DNA of 64,000 bases from Caldilineaceae bacterium (GTDB taxonomy: Bacteria > Chloroflexota > Anaerolineae > Caldilineales > Caldilineaceae). Positions 7,653-15,466 of the stretch are shown here, piece after piece (the first letter of the stretch is position 1; each line of letters opens with the position of its first letter). The notes below the pieces were generated by a model that ran no database searches, was not told where the DNA came from, and was given only the letters and a program-made list of their open reading frames with translations. The position numbers and the translations under genes are program-made. The DNA lies in the NCBI GenBank assembly GCA_958295845.1, contig OY282376.1:4229022-4293021 (forward strand), written 5' to 3'.

Positions 7653-8924
7653 TCAGCGCGAATTCGCGTCGGGCAGGGTGATACGAATGACCTCGCCGAC
7701 GATGCGTGTTGGCCCGTCGGGGCCGGGGATGGGGCGGCCGGGCGTGCCCTGGCCTGTGGAGACGTAGAGTGACCCGTCGGGCGCGAGGGTGATATTGGTT
7801 GGCATGTCGAGGGCGTCGGCGAGAACGGTTGCGTCTGCGTCGGCCTGGTAGGGCGGTGCATCGGCTGCGGCTGGGGGGGGATAGACGGTGACGCGACCGC
7901 TGTAGCGGAGATAGCCGCCGTGGACTGGCGTCTGGTCCGGGTCGAAGAGGTCGTGGGCGGGTTCTATCAGGTCGGCGTACCCGCTACACATTTCGACGAC
8001 ATAGATGTTGCCTTTCGCATCGACGGCCACATCGATGGCGGTTGTGAGGCCAAGAACGGCGTCTGCGATTGTACCGGTTTCGGGGTCTACGCGCACAACG
8101 GCGCTGTCGCCGGCAATTACGGGGAGCTTTTCGCCTTCGATAACGAGGGCGCCGGAGAAGAGAGCGACCAGGAGGTCGCCGTTACGGGGGTCGACGGCGA
8201 CGCCGGCGGGTACGGATTGCTGGCCGCTGGCGAGCGCGCCGAACTGTGTGATCTTGCGGTGTTCGGCGTCGGCGATATTGATGACGGAGAGTGCGTTGGC
8301 GGTGCTCTCGGCGATATAGATGTGAGAATGGTCGCGCGAGAAGGCGAGGCCATTCATGTTACCGCGCGCGGAGAGATTGCGTCCCATACGCTTGTAGGGG
8401 CTGATCTCGTGGAGGCCGATGCGGCCGTGGCCGCCGTCTACGGTAAGGAAGAGGTGGCCGTCGGAATGGCGCAGCAGATCGCCTGGTCCGCCGACTTCAT
8501 CACGCCAGGTTTCGTATTCCTGGAGCGTGTTATAGGTGGGCAGGTTAGGAAACCAGACTGTAGTTTCGCCGTCATCATCGAAGTCGCCGTCCTGGTTGGC
8601 GTCCTGGAAGTGGGAGAGTCTGCCGGTCCATTCCTCGGGGTCGACGGCATTGTAGCCGGTGCCGGCCTCGGCCACCATGAGTGACCCGTCTGGCAGCACT
8701 GCGACGCCACGAGGATTAGACAGCCCGGTGAGGACGGTTTGGATGACAGGGCCCTGGGGCTCTGTGGGGCCGTCTCCGTTGCTTTCCTGCTGGGCATCAC
8801 GGTTGTTGAAGAAGGGGAGGCGGGGCCCGGAGCAGGCGGATAAAAGGAAAGCGGCAGATAGGAATGCGGCGAAGAGCGCACTGAAGGCAGGCTCAGTTGC
8901 GAAAAAACGTCGTTGTTTCAGCAT
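7653..8924 (-). CDS. Beta-propeller lipoprotein (ScyD/ScyE- or NHL-like)
   Basis: This is an exported lipoprotein of 423 residues with lipobox LLSAC (Cys31). The mature chain has several propeller-blade signatures such as LSNPRGVAVLPDGSLMVAEA, VPAGVAVDPRNGDLLV and MPTNITLAPDGSLYVSTGQG. These resemble the secreted ScyD/ScyE family and PQQ-sugar-dehydrogenase-like propellers. Calcium-type loops rich in Asp (DANQDGDFDDDGE) lie near residue 115. The start at 8924 was chosen because it places the hydrophobic signal near the N-terminus; an earlier ATG adds 25 residues without a ribosome site. It converges on the enolase-superfamily gene with 11 bases between. Enzymatic activity is uncertain. Confidence 0.82.
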   Translation of the reverse strand: MLKQRRFFATEPAFSALFAAFLSAAFLLSACSGPRLPFFNNRDAQQESNGDGPTEPQGPVIQTVLTGLSNPRGVAVLPDGSLMVAEAGTGYNAVDPEEWTGRLSHFQDANQDGDFDDDGETTVWFPNLPTYNTLQEYETWRDEVGGPGDLLRHSDGHLFLTVDGGHGRIGLHEISPYKRMGRNLSARGNMNGLAFSRDHSHIYIAESTANALSVINIADAEHRKITQFGALASGQQSVPAGVAVDPRNGDLLVALFSGALVIEGEKLPVIAGDSAVVRVDPETGTIADAVLGLTTAIDVAVDAKGNIYVVEMCSGYADLIEPAHDLFDPDQTPVHGGYLRYSGRVTVYPPPAAADAPPYQADADATVLADALDMPTNITLAPDGSLYVSTGQGTPGRPIPGPDGPTRIVGEVIRITLPDANSR

Positions 8925-8989
8925 ACATTTGTCCAGGGGAGCGATGGCTCGCGTTCCTGATCTAGAAGCTGCACACTGTCGCCGAGGAA

Positions 8990-9131
8990 TTAGAGCCATA
9001 CCGGGTCGTCAATCTGCAACGGTTGAGGGGGGTGGGTCGGAATGAATATCTGCAGATTGTCGAAACGCACATCCTCTAAATTATCGCCCGCCAGAGGCTC
9101 AACGACAAAAATTCACCTCAAGCGCCTTCAT
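8990..9131 (-). pseudogene. Frameshifted coding remnant
   Basis: A reverse-strand start MKALEVNF is cut by a stop just after a T5 run. In the neighbouring frame the sequence continues as a protein-like tail, VEPLAGDNLEDVRFDNLQIF and onwards, ending at the TAA at 8990. A single-base change in the T-run would join the two. The LEDVRFDNLQI pattern resembles a rung of a right-handed beta-helix, but the fragment is too short to name. Confidence 0.35.
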
Positions 9132-9148
9132 TCGGGGCGGCGCGGGGA

Positions 9149-9224
9149 TTAGGCACCCTTCGCTGGCTCTAACGGGACCAGCTGTCCGCGACGATGATCT
9201 CGTTAGGCGGGGCGTCGAGAACTG
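9149..9224 (-). pseudogene. Truncated C-terminal coding remnant abutting the heptad repeat
   Basis: About 24 codons read VLDAPPNEIIVADSLVPLEP and a few more residues before TAA. The frame begins exactly where the CTGCAG-heptad array starts, suggesting that the rest of the gene was lost when the repeat formed. The family is not recognised. Confidence 0.3.
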
Positions 9225-9277
9225 CAGTGGTCAGGGGTCAGGGGTCAGGGGTCAGGGGTCAGGGGTCAGGGGTCAGT
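9224..9277. repeat. CTGCAG element with 6.7 copies of GTCAGGG
   Basis: CTGCAGTG is followed by six perfect GTCAGGG heptads and a partial seventh. Perfect copies suggest recent slippage or expansion. It is the most homogenised member of the heptad family in the window. Confidence 0.95.
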
Positions 9278-9299
9278 TCATGCGGCGAGCGCCCAGAAC

Positions 9300-9326
9300 T
9301 GCAGTGATCAGTGGTCAGGGGTCGGT
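9300..9326. repeat. CTGCAG-heptad element, further copy
   Basis: CTGCAGTGATCAGTGGTCAG followed by GGGTCGG. It shares a 28-base stretch, starting GCCCAGAACTGCAG, with the copy near 3734. Confidence 0.85.
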
Positions 9327-9362
9327 GGGATTGGGGTTGGAGGGGTCGCGAGGGGAAATGGG

Positions 9363-9390
9363 AAAGCCCTGGCGGGCGCCAGGGCTTTTT
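9363..9390. terminator. Strong terminator-like hairpin
   Basis: Twelve-base perfect arms AAAGCCCTGGCG and CGCCAGGGCTTT are separated by two bases (a larger loop in practice) and followed by TTTTT on the plus strand. It sits just past the stop of the leftward hydrolase gene and probably ends that two-gene transcript. It may work in both directions. Confidence 0.75.
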
Positions 9391-9417
9391 GGAAGCGGGA
9401 TTGGGCTCGTTGCGTGA

Positions 9418-10224
9418 TCAGACCATGCGGCAGGTGTTTTCGAGGCGGCCCAGTTTTTCGATTTCGATGACGACGGTGTCGCCGTCCTTCATCCAGACCT
9501 GGGGGTCGCGGCCCATGCCGACGCCGTGGGGCGTGCCGGTGAGGATGACGTCTCCGGGCTCGAGGGTGAAGGCGTTGGAGCTGAATTCGATCAGCTCGGC
9601 GACGCCGAAGATCATTTCGCGGGTGTTGCTTTCCTGCATGACTTCGCCGTTGAGGAGGCAGCGGATGCTCAGATCCTGCGGATCGGGCACCTCGTCGGCG
9701 GTGACGAAGGCGGGGCCGATGGGGCAAAAGGTGTCGAGGCTTTTGCCGCGGATCCACTGGGGGTCGCCGAGCTGGAGATCGCGGGCGCTGACGTCGTTGG
9801 AGCAGGTGTAGCCGGCGACGTAGTCGAGGGCGTCGTCGCGGCTGACGTGGCGGGCGGTCTTGCCAATGACGGCACACAGTTCGGCTTCGAAGTCGACTTC
9901 GGCGGTGAGTTGCGGGCTCCAGACGATCTCGTCGCCGGGGCCGACGATGCTGGTGGTAAATTTGGTGAAGATGACCGGGCGATCGGGGGGCGGCGTGTTG
10001 GTTTCGCGGCAGTGGTCCAGGTAGTTGAGGCCGATGGCGACTACTTTGCCGGGCCGGTCCATGGGACAGAGGAGGTCTACGCTGCCCCGGTCGACGGAGT
10101 CGGTGACGGAACCGGTCTTGCCGGCGAGAATGTCGCACCAGGTGGCGTCGGTGACTTCGATGGTGTCGCCGCTGGCGACGCCGTAGACTGTATTTCCGTT
10201 GTGCTCAAAACGCAACCATCTCAT
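9418..10224 (-). CDS. Fumarylacetoacetate hydrolase (FAH) family protein
   Basis: This is a predicted cytoplasmic metal-dependent hydrolase or decarboxylase of 268 residues. The FAH fold is shown by KVVAIGLNYLDHC, the metal-ligand region LTAEVDFEAELCAVIGK, CSNDVSARDLQ, and the C-terminal LEPGDVILTGTPHGVGMG. I chose the ATG at 10224 because AGGAG lies eight bases upstream and the family N-terminus begins there. Family members act on acylpyruvates or 2,4-diketo-3-deoxy sugar acids. Given the neighbouring sugar-acid enzymes, a diketo-sugar-acid hydrolase is plausible but unproven. It follows the epimerase gene by 76 bases in one transcript. Confidence 0.93.
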   Translation of the reverse strand: MRWLRFEHNGNTVYGVASGDTIEVTDATWCDILAGKTGSVTDSVDRGSVDLLCPMDRPGKVVAIGLNYLDHCRETNTPPPDRPVIFTKFTTSIVGPGDEIVWSPQLTAEVDFEAELCAVIGKTARHVSRDDALDYVAGYTCSNDVSARDLQLGDPQWIRGKSLDTFCPIGPAFVTADEVPDPQDLSIRCLLNGEVMQESNTREMIFGVAELIEFSSNAFTLEPGDVILTGTPHGVGMGRDPQVWMKDGDTVVIEIEKLGRLENTCRMV

Positions 10225-10300
10225 CTGTTCTGCTCCTCGGCGATTTCTTTGGAAAGGGTCAATATAGGGTAGGTAGATTTCCGGCCCGGTAGGGCAGCGG

Positions 10301-11260
10301 CTATTGGATTTTACCGGTGACGAGCGCGCGCTTGAAGTGGGTAATGGTGCGGGCGACGCCTTCGTTGAGGGGCGTGTAGGGCACCTCCTGCAGCAGGCTT
10401 TGCAGGGGTTGTTCATTCTGGGCTTCTGCGAAGGGGAGGGGGGTGTCCTCGAAGGTGATGCGGCCGGCTGCGTTCGGTTCGGCGGCGACGATGGCTTCTA
10501 CGATCTCCGACATGTGGGCGACGCTGCCGCGGATATTGAAGACCTCTGCGCCCTCGTAGGGAAGGCGGGCCAGTTCTATGAAGGTACGGGCGACGTCATC
10601 CGCATATTGGTAGCCGCAGGTACCGCCGAAGGAGATCTGGTAGTCTTCGTCTTTGGCGGCGGCGAGCATGGCCTGGGTGGGGGTGGAGGTCATGCCCTGG
10701 TCGCGTCCGGGCCCGTAGACAGTGTAGGGGCGCAGGGCCAGACTGGCGATGCCGTCGTCCTGCCAGTAGATGCGGGCGGTGCCTTCGTTGGCCTCTTTGT
10801 AGACGCCGTAGAGATTGAGGGGATGGAACGGGTCGCCGTCCTTCACTTCGGGCCCGTAGAGGTCGGCGCCGCCGTAGACGGCCATGCTGCTGGCGTAGAC
10901 GACGGAGGAGATGCCGGCCTGTTTGGCAGCTTCGAAGACGTTGACGGTGCCGACGACGTTGACGGCCGCGCCGAGCGAGGGATTGGCCTTGCAGAAGGGC
11001 ACCTGCAGGGCGGCGAGATGGATGATACGGTTGGCGCGGCTTTCGGAGACGGCGCGGGCGACGGCGTCGGCGTCGGTGATATCGTCCTTGACGAAGTGGA
11101 CGCGGGCGATCTCGTCGGGCTCCATCAGGAGCTCGAGCCGATGGGTACTAAGTCCGAGGTCGTAGACGGTAACAGCGATGTTATCGCGGACCAGATTTTG
11201 CACGACCCAAGCGCCCAGGCAGCCCAGCGCGCCGGTCACAAAGAAACGTTCGTCAGCCAT
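10301..11260 (-). CDS. NAD-dependent epimerase/dehydratase (extended SDR)
   Basis: This is a predicted cytoplasmic sugar-nucleotide or sugar-lactone oxidoreductase of 319 residues. The Rossmann motif is TGALGCLGAW at residues 8-17, the catalytic pair is YGVYK, and the mid-domain shows SSMAVYGG and LRPYTVYGPGRDQG, typical of extended SDRs. It is first in a leftward pair with the FAH-type hydrolase. Its promoter carries a -35 TTGACA and an overlapping inverted repeat. The substrate is not defined; the pairing suggests a sugar oxidation or dehydration pathway. Confidence 0.9.
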   Translation of the reverse strand: MADERFFVTGALGCLGAWVVQNLVRDNIAVTVYDLGLSTHRLELLMEPDEIARVHFVKDDITDADAVARAVSESRANRIIHLAALQVPFCKANPSLGAAVNVVGTVNVFEAAKQAGISSVVYASSMAVYGGADLYGPEVKDGDPFHPLNLYGVYKEANEGTARIYWQDDGIASLALRPYTVYGPGRDQGMTSTPTQAMLAAAKDEDYQISFGGTCGYQYADDVARTFIELARLPYEGAEVFNIRGSVAHMSEIVEAIVAAEPNAAGRITFEDTPLPFAEAQNEQPLQSLLQEVPYTPLNEGVARTITHFKRALVTGKIQ

Positions 11261-11341
11261 TGTTCACGCTCGCGGTTTGCGAAGTATTTTTGCGTTGCAT
11301 CGTGGGAAGGACTTTCCCGACTCAAACTTGCCGTGGGTTTC

Positions 11342-11374
11342 GTGGTATCCTACCACTGACGGTTCATTTGTCAA
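11342..11374 (-). promoter_or_regulatory. Promoter with operator-like inverted repeat over the -10
   Basis: On the reverse strand TTGACA (11369-11374) is followed after 16 bases by TAGGAT (11347-11352), about 85 bases upstream of the epimerase start. The inverted repeat GTGGTA-tcc-TACCAC (11342-11356) covers the -10, a typical place for a repressor. Confidence 0.55.
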
Positions 11375-11499
11375 TTCTGATGGTAGATTTGAGTTTACCT
11401 GAGATACCGATTAAGATTTGCGAAATCGATGCGCTGCGCTGGTGGCGGATAATGCCTGGGCGTTGCGCTCACCACGCACAAGGCGCTACGGACCTACCC

Positions 11500-11997
11500 A
11501 TGACTGAGAACAGTTCTGCCGCGATTGACACGCGTGAATTACGGAATGCCTGCGGCCTCTTCGCTACGGGGATTACGGTTGTTACCACTGAACTGGACGG
11601 CGAGGTACATGGCATGACGGCCAATGCGTTCATGTCGGTCTCGCTGGAACCGCCCCTGCTGGTCATTTCGGTCGGGCACAAGGCGAGACTGCATGCGCTG
11701 TTGCAGGAGACGGGCCGCTATGCGATCAGCATCCTGCGCCACGACCAGGAAGACTTCAGCAGCCATTTCGCGGGTTGGCCGGTTGAGGGGCTGGAGGTCG
11801 AGTTCGAGCGCCGCAACGGATATGCTGTCCTGCCCAACGCACTGGCCTACTTTTTGTGCAAGGTGGTGGACGCCCATCCGGCGGGCGACCATACGCTGTA
11901 CATCGGGGAGGTGGAGTACCTGGAGCAGGATACGGGTGAGCCGGTGCTGTTCTACGGCGGGAAGTACCGGCAGATGACGCCCCTGGAAGAGGGTTAG
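11500..11997 (+). CDS. Flavin reductase-like domain protein
   Basis: This 165-residue flavin-binding protein belongs to the short-chain flavin reductase (HpaC/DIM6-NTAB-like) family. The signature runs from FATGITVVTTELDGEVHGMT through NAFMSVSLEPPLLVISV to ISILRHDQEDFSSHFAG. Such proteins supply reduced FMN or FAD to two-component monooxygenases or reduce flavins directly. An LLM-type oxidoreductase lies at 45.9 kb but is not adjacent. The ATG at 11500 gives the standard family length; an earlier frame opening adds unlike sequence. It ends six bases before the end of the convergent GH172-type gene. Confidence 0.88.
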   Translation: MTENSSAAIDTRELRNACGLFATGITVVTTELDGEVHGMTANAFMSVSLEPPLLVISVGHKARLHALLQETGRYAISILRHDQEDFSSHFAGWPVEGLEVEFERRNGYAVLPNALAYFLCKVVDAHPAGDHTLYIGEVEYLEQDTGEPVLFYGGKYRQMTPLEEG

Positions 11998-12003
11998 GCT
12001 GGA

Positions 12004-13140
12004 TCAGCGGGCGCGGTCGGTCTGCGCCCATTGATCCTTCATGGCCTGCATTTCCTCGTTGACGGGAACAACTCGACCGGGGACCCGGTTGTTGTCGTCG
12101 TCGAGCCAGTTGCCCTGATTGTCACGAAGGACCGGCTGCCGTTGCGCCACAGGCGGCGGATCGACTGCCCTGGCCGGCTCGTCCGCATACCAGTAGGCGA
12201 CGGATGACATTTCGTTGGCGAGATGGTTGCCATGGCCGTGCTCGATCGTGACTTTGACCTCTTTTTGGAAGCGAACGGGGTTCTCGAGATGGAGCACGTA
12301 GGAGGACTGGTAGCCGTCGGTGTCTTCTTCGAAAATCGATGAGCCGTTGCGCAGAAATGCGTTTCTCTGCATGCCCCAGGCCTGATTGAGATAGTCCTCG
12401 CTGCCCGTGCCGTGGATGTCGGGCGGCCAACTGTATCCGTCCACCCAAATCATTTCGTCGCCTTCGCCCCACCAGGTCCCCTGGAAGTTAGTGACGGACA
12501 GGGTGCAGCCGATGTAGTGGCCGCGGCCCTGGGTCTGCAGGATGACGTAGTTGTCCTCCCAAGCCTGCCTTTCCTTATTGACGACATTTGACTCCGGCGT
12601 GTTGACGGTGATTTCGTGGCCCCAGCCGCCGAAGGGGTTGGTACGGCGGAACTCGGCGTGGAAGTAGCCGTTCGCGGCGGGCAGTTGGTCGACCTGTTCG
12701 TAGTCGAAGTAGAAGTATTGGATGTGGTCTTCAGCGCTCTCGTTGATCAATTCGACGAGGGCGCGTTCGCGGAAGGGCATGGGTGCGTATGCATTGAGGG
12801 CGCAGCCGGCTTCGAACTGGTTGTTCCAGCGCGTGGAGGCGGTGAACAGCTGGGACTGGTAGGAGTTGACGATCGCGTTGCCGAGGCCGAAGAAGTCGCC
12901 CAGGGGCGCGAGTACGCTGGGGTGATCGGCGTTGTCCCAGGTGATTTTCAGCAGGCAGTCGCGGTAGTGGTTGCGCTGCGTCATCCAGATGTGGGTGAGG
13001 AGGCCCGGTCCGCGGATGTCTGCGAGCACGCGGGACTCGCCAGCGGCGATGGTCCAGCGGTCCTGGTTGCGGCCGGTGGTGTCCCAGGAAGAGACGCGGC
13101 CGGTGCGAGCGGCGGTGATGGTTGAGATATCTGCCAGCAT
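12004..13140 (-). CDS. DUF2961 / GH172-type glycoside hydrolase
   Basis: A 378-residue protein that matches the DUF2961 family, now glycoside hydrolase family 172, whose members act on fructofuranosides and arabinofuranosides. Recognisable segments are LADIRGPGLLTHIWMT, PLGDFFGLG, WWGEGDEMIWVDG and HGTGSEDYLNQAWG. The last two hold the conserved glutamates expected at the active site. There is no signal peptide, so it is probably cytoplasmic and acts on imported oligosaccharides. It is divergent from the dipeptide/oligosaccharide-type importer at 13.5 kb, which could supply the substrate. An extended tail after about residue 330 is rich in Pro, Asp and Asn. Confidence 0.88.
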   Translation of the reverse strand: MLADISTITAARTGRVSSWDTTGRNQDRWTIAAGESRVLADIRGPGLLTHIWMTQRNHYRDCLLKITWDNADHPSVLAPLGDFFGLGNAIVNSYQSQLFTASTRWNNQFEAGCALNAYAPMPFRERALVELINESAEDHIQYFYFDYEQVDQLPAANGYFHAEFRRTNPFGGWGHEITVNTPESNVVNKERQAWEDNYVILQTQGRGHYIGCTLSVTNFQGTWWGEGDEMIWVDGYSWPPDIHGTGSEDYLNQAWGMQRNAFLRNGSSIFEEDTDGYQSSYVLHLENPVRFQKEVKVTIEHGHGNHLANEMSSVAYWYADEPARAVDPPPVAQRQPVLRDNQGNWLDDDNNRVPGRVVPVNEEMQAMKDQWAQTDRAR

Positions 13141-13496
13141 GGGAGTTGTGCTCCGTGGATTTATGGTCTTGGGTATGGTCGTGAGAAGAGTAATTGGCGT
13201 TGGTCAGGTTCTTGTCGGTTGCAGGGCATACTTGTCGCCCGGAGACGTTTTGGATACGCAGAGAATGAACATTTGAATATCTTGACGCTGGTTTTTTCTT
13301 ACCCTATAATGTACCACGATCTCTGAGCCACTGTGAATCCCGTCGGAAATCTGAATACTTGAAATGCCGTCCTCGCCAGGCTTACGGCCAGTCGCCATCG
13401 CGAGGCGGGTAGCGTGTGAGGGTTACAGATTACCGTTGGTAGACACTTGCCGTTCAGATCATCCGGTTATTCACCACGAGAACAGGAGCCTAACCA
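13141..13496. other. 356-bp divergent promoter region
   Basis: This holds a strong sigma70-type promoter toward the importer (13282-13310). On the other side GGAG precedes the GH172-type start. The importer leader is 186 bases long. No gene or strong inverted repeat was seen inside it. Confidence 0.6.
13282..13310 (+). promoter_or_regulatory. Sigma70-type promoter for the peptide/oligosaccharide importer
   Basis: TTGACG, a 17-base spacer and TATAAT form a near-consensus promoter. The -10 ends 186 bases before the binding-protein start, giving a long 5' leader. Confidence 0.75.
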
Positions 13497-15227
13497 ATGT
13501 CAAGTAAGTTGAACACGCCCCCGGAGGCGAACAACGAAGCTCGCAATGTTGGCCGCCGGACATTTCTGAAGATGATGGCAGCCGGCGCGGCTGCATCTGC
13601 ACTGGCAGCCTGCGCGGCTGGCGCGCCGGCCGAAATGGCCGCCCCAGCGGCCGCGCCGACGGCGGTGCCGACACCTGAGGCTGTCGCGACCGGCGCAGGC
13701 ATGATGCGGCCCGGTGGCAGTCCGCAACGCGGTGGCACACTGCGGACGGCTTTTGGTGTGACGATGTCACACTTTGACGCCCACCAGGGCGGCGGCACGC
13801 ACGTGTTGTCCCACATGTACAACAACCTGGTGCGCAACAACCTGGTAGACGGTCTGCGAACGATCATCCCCGACCTGGCCGAGAGCTGGGAAGTAGGCGA
13901 CGGCGGCCTTTCGTACACGTTTGCGCTGCGCGAGGGTGTTACGTACCATGACGGCGAGCCGTTCTCCGCCCAGGACGTGGTAGCGACCTTCAATCGCATT
14001 ATTGATCCGCCGGAAGGCATAGTCAGCCCGTTGAAGGCCAACTTCACATTTGTTGACTCGGTCGAGGCTGTGGATGACATGACCGTGCGTTTCAACCTGA
14101 ATTCGCCGCGTCCATTCTTCCTTAATCTGCTGACGCCCACGAATGCGCTGATTTACTCGAAGAAGTCGCTGGAGGAGCACAACTACGACTTGCGCGAGGT
14201 CATCGCCCCCGGGACGGGTGCGTTCCGCTTTGTGGACCATCTGCCGGCGGAAAAGTGGATCATGGAGGCCAACCCGGACTATTGGGATCCGGAGCTTCCG
14301 TATGTGGACGGGTTGGAGATGCTGCATGTGCCGGCGTGGTCTGACCGCGGCACGGCTGTGCTCACCGATCAGGCCGACATGTCATGGAACGTCGCCAAAG
14401 AGACGTGGGACGAAGGCAAGAATCGGCCTGACTCCGTGCAGGCCAACCAGTTGGCCAACTTCGGCGCGTATTGGGTATTCATCAACAATCGCGAGGCGCC
14501 GTTTGATGATCCGCGTGTTCGAAAGGCGATCCATCTGGCGGTCAGCAAGCAGAACCTGGCGGCGGCGTTCGGCACGCAGGAGTTGATCAACATCACGCGC
14601 TGGGTACCGCAGGGTGATCCCTACGCAACCACGCCTGAAGAGTTGTCGACGATGCCGGGCTACAGGGCGGAGAAGGATGAGGATGTTGCGACGGCGCAGC
14701 AACTGCTGGCCGACGCCGGATACGGTGATGGTCTGGAAGGGATCGAACTGTTGGCGGCGGCCGGGCCGCAGGGTGAACTGCTGGCCCCCGCATTCCAGGA
14801 CATGCTCAAGCGGCAGCTGAACATCGAGACGGATATCCGCATCGTCGAACGCGCGCTGCTTGGCTCGGAACAGCAGTCGGGCAACTATCAGTTGATGGTT
14901 CACACGCGCGGGCATTCAGTCTCTGACATCTCGCCGCGCGGCAACCTGTGGTGGGCCACTGGAGGTTCACAGAATTTTGGCGGTTACAGCAATCCGGACT
15001 TCGACACGCTGCTGAGCAGTGTAGACGTGGAGTTGGACGTCGAGACACGGACGGGGCAGATCGCCGATGCCCAGAATCTGCTGGACGAGAACCCGCCGGA
15101 GTACCTGGTCGGCTACACCTATCACCTGCCGATGTGGAACAATCGGGTCAAAGGTTTGGCGTTGGACTCCCGGATCTTTGCCGAGTGGGGCCGCATGGAG
15201 ACGGTTTGGATCGATCCGGATGCGTAG
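13497..15227 (+). CDS. Solute-binding lipoprotein, family 5 (peptide/oligosaccharide type)
   Basis: This 576-residue substrate-binding protein belongs to a Dpp/Opp-like importer. The leader has the Tat motif GRRTFLKMM and lipobox ALAAC (Cys39), followed by an Ala/Pro-rich linker. The SBP_bac_5 core is clear: TFALREGVTYHDGEPFSAQD, PGTGAFRFVDHLPAEKW and the C-terminal EWGRMETVW. AGGAG precedes the ATG. Two permease genes follow, but no ATPase genes. In Chloroflexota and thermophiles such binding proteins often take oligosaccharides rather than peptides, so the nearby GH172-type glycosidase makes a sugar ligand plausible. Confidence 0.93.
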   Translation: MSSKLNTPPEANNEARNVGRRTFLKMMAAGAAASALAACAAGAPAEMAAPAAAPTAVPTPEAVATGAGMMRPGGSPQRGGTLRTAFGVTMSHFDAHQGGGTHVLSHMYNNLVRNNLVDGLRTIIPDLAESWEVGDGGLSYTFALREGVTYHDGEPFSAQDVVATFNRIIDPPEGIVSPLKANFTFVDSVEAVDDMTVRFNLNSPRPFFLNLLTPTNALIYSKKSLEEHNYDLREVIAPGTGAFRFVDHLPAEKWIMEANPDYWDPELPYVDGLEMLHVPAWSDRGTAVLTDQADMSWNVAKETWDEGKNRPDSVQANQLANFGAYWVFINNREAPFDDPRVRKAIHLAVSKQNLAAAFGTQELINITRWVPQGDPYATTPEELSTMPGYRAEKDEDVATAQQLLADAGYGDGLEGIELLAAAGPQGELLAPAFQDMLKRQLNIETDIRIVERALLGSEQQSGNYQLMVHTRGHSVSDISPRGNLWWATGGSQNFGGYSNPDFDTLLSSVDVELDVETRTGQIADAQNLLDENPPEYLVGYTYHLPMWNNRVKGLALDSRIFAEWGRMETVWIDPDA

Positions 15228-15275
15228 ACGCGCGACGGTCGGCTGTAACCGGTGGTCAGTTCAGACATGGGATGC

Positions 15276-15345
15276 AGTGATAGGAACCTAGTGATAGGAA
15301 CCCAGTAATCGGATCCCAGTAGTCGGATCCCATGAACCGGATTCT
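15276..15345. repeat. Five degenerate 14-bp tandem units
   Basis: Units AGTGATAGGAACCT, AGTGATAGGAACCC, AGTAATCGGATCCC, AGTAGTCGGATCCC and ATGAACCGGATTCT follow each other exactly. The 14-bp period is twice the heptad period of other repeats here. The array lies between the binding-protein gene and the intercistronic hairpin, inside the presumed transcript. Confidence 0.9.
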
Positions 15346-15388
15346 GGCCAAGTTCAGCGTGTTTGGTACGAACAGTTGAAGATCAATT

Positions 15389-15431
15389 GGGCGGCGCGAC
15401 CAAGCCCGGTCGCCGGGCTGTTGCGCCGCCC
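15389..15431 (+). terminator. Intercistronic hairpin after binding-protein gene
   Basis: The outer arms GGGCGGCGC/GCGCCGCCC and inner arms GCCCGG/CCGGGC form a long stem. It ends 35 bases before the permease ATG at 15467. There is no U-run, so it probably acts as an attenuator or mRNA-stabilising stem. Confidence 0.75.
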
Positions 15432-15466
15432 ATTCTGTGAAGTTCGCAGACTCCCTCCAATCGCTC

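Larger units (their letters stand above)
8925..9417. other. 493-bp intergenic region with repeats and gene remnants
   Basis: This contains two short reverse-strand coding remnants, an array of GTCAGGG heptads, a second CTGCAG-heptad copy, and a strong hairpin at the right end. The gene fragments appear to have been interrupted or replaced at the edge of the repeat array. No intact gene is supported. Confidence 0.65.

Noticed and set aside
9224..9277. Possible CRISPR-like array
   Set aside because: The units are 7 bp, directly adjacent and without spacers, and no cas gene is present.
9526..11359. Two long Gly/Asp/Val-rich plus-strand frames
   Set aside because: They mirror the FAH-type hydrolase and the epimerase, whose motifs are complete on the other strand. 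The composition is typical of antisense frames in high-GC genes.
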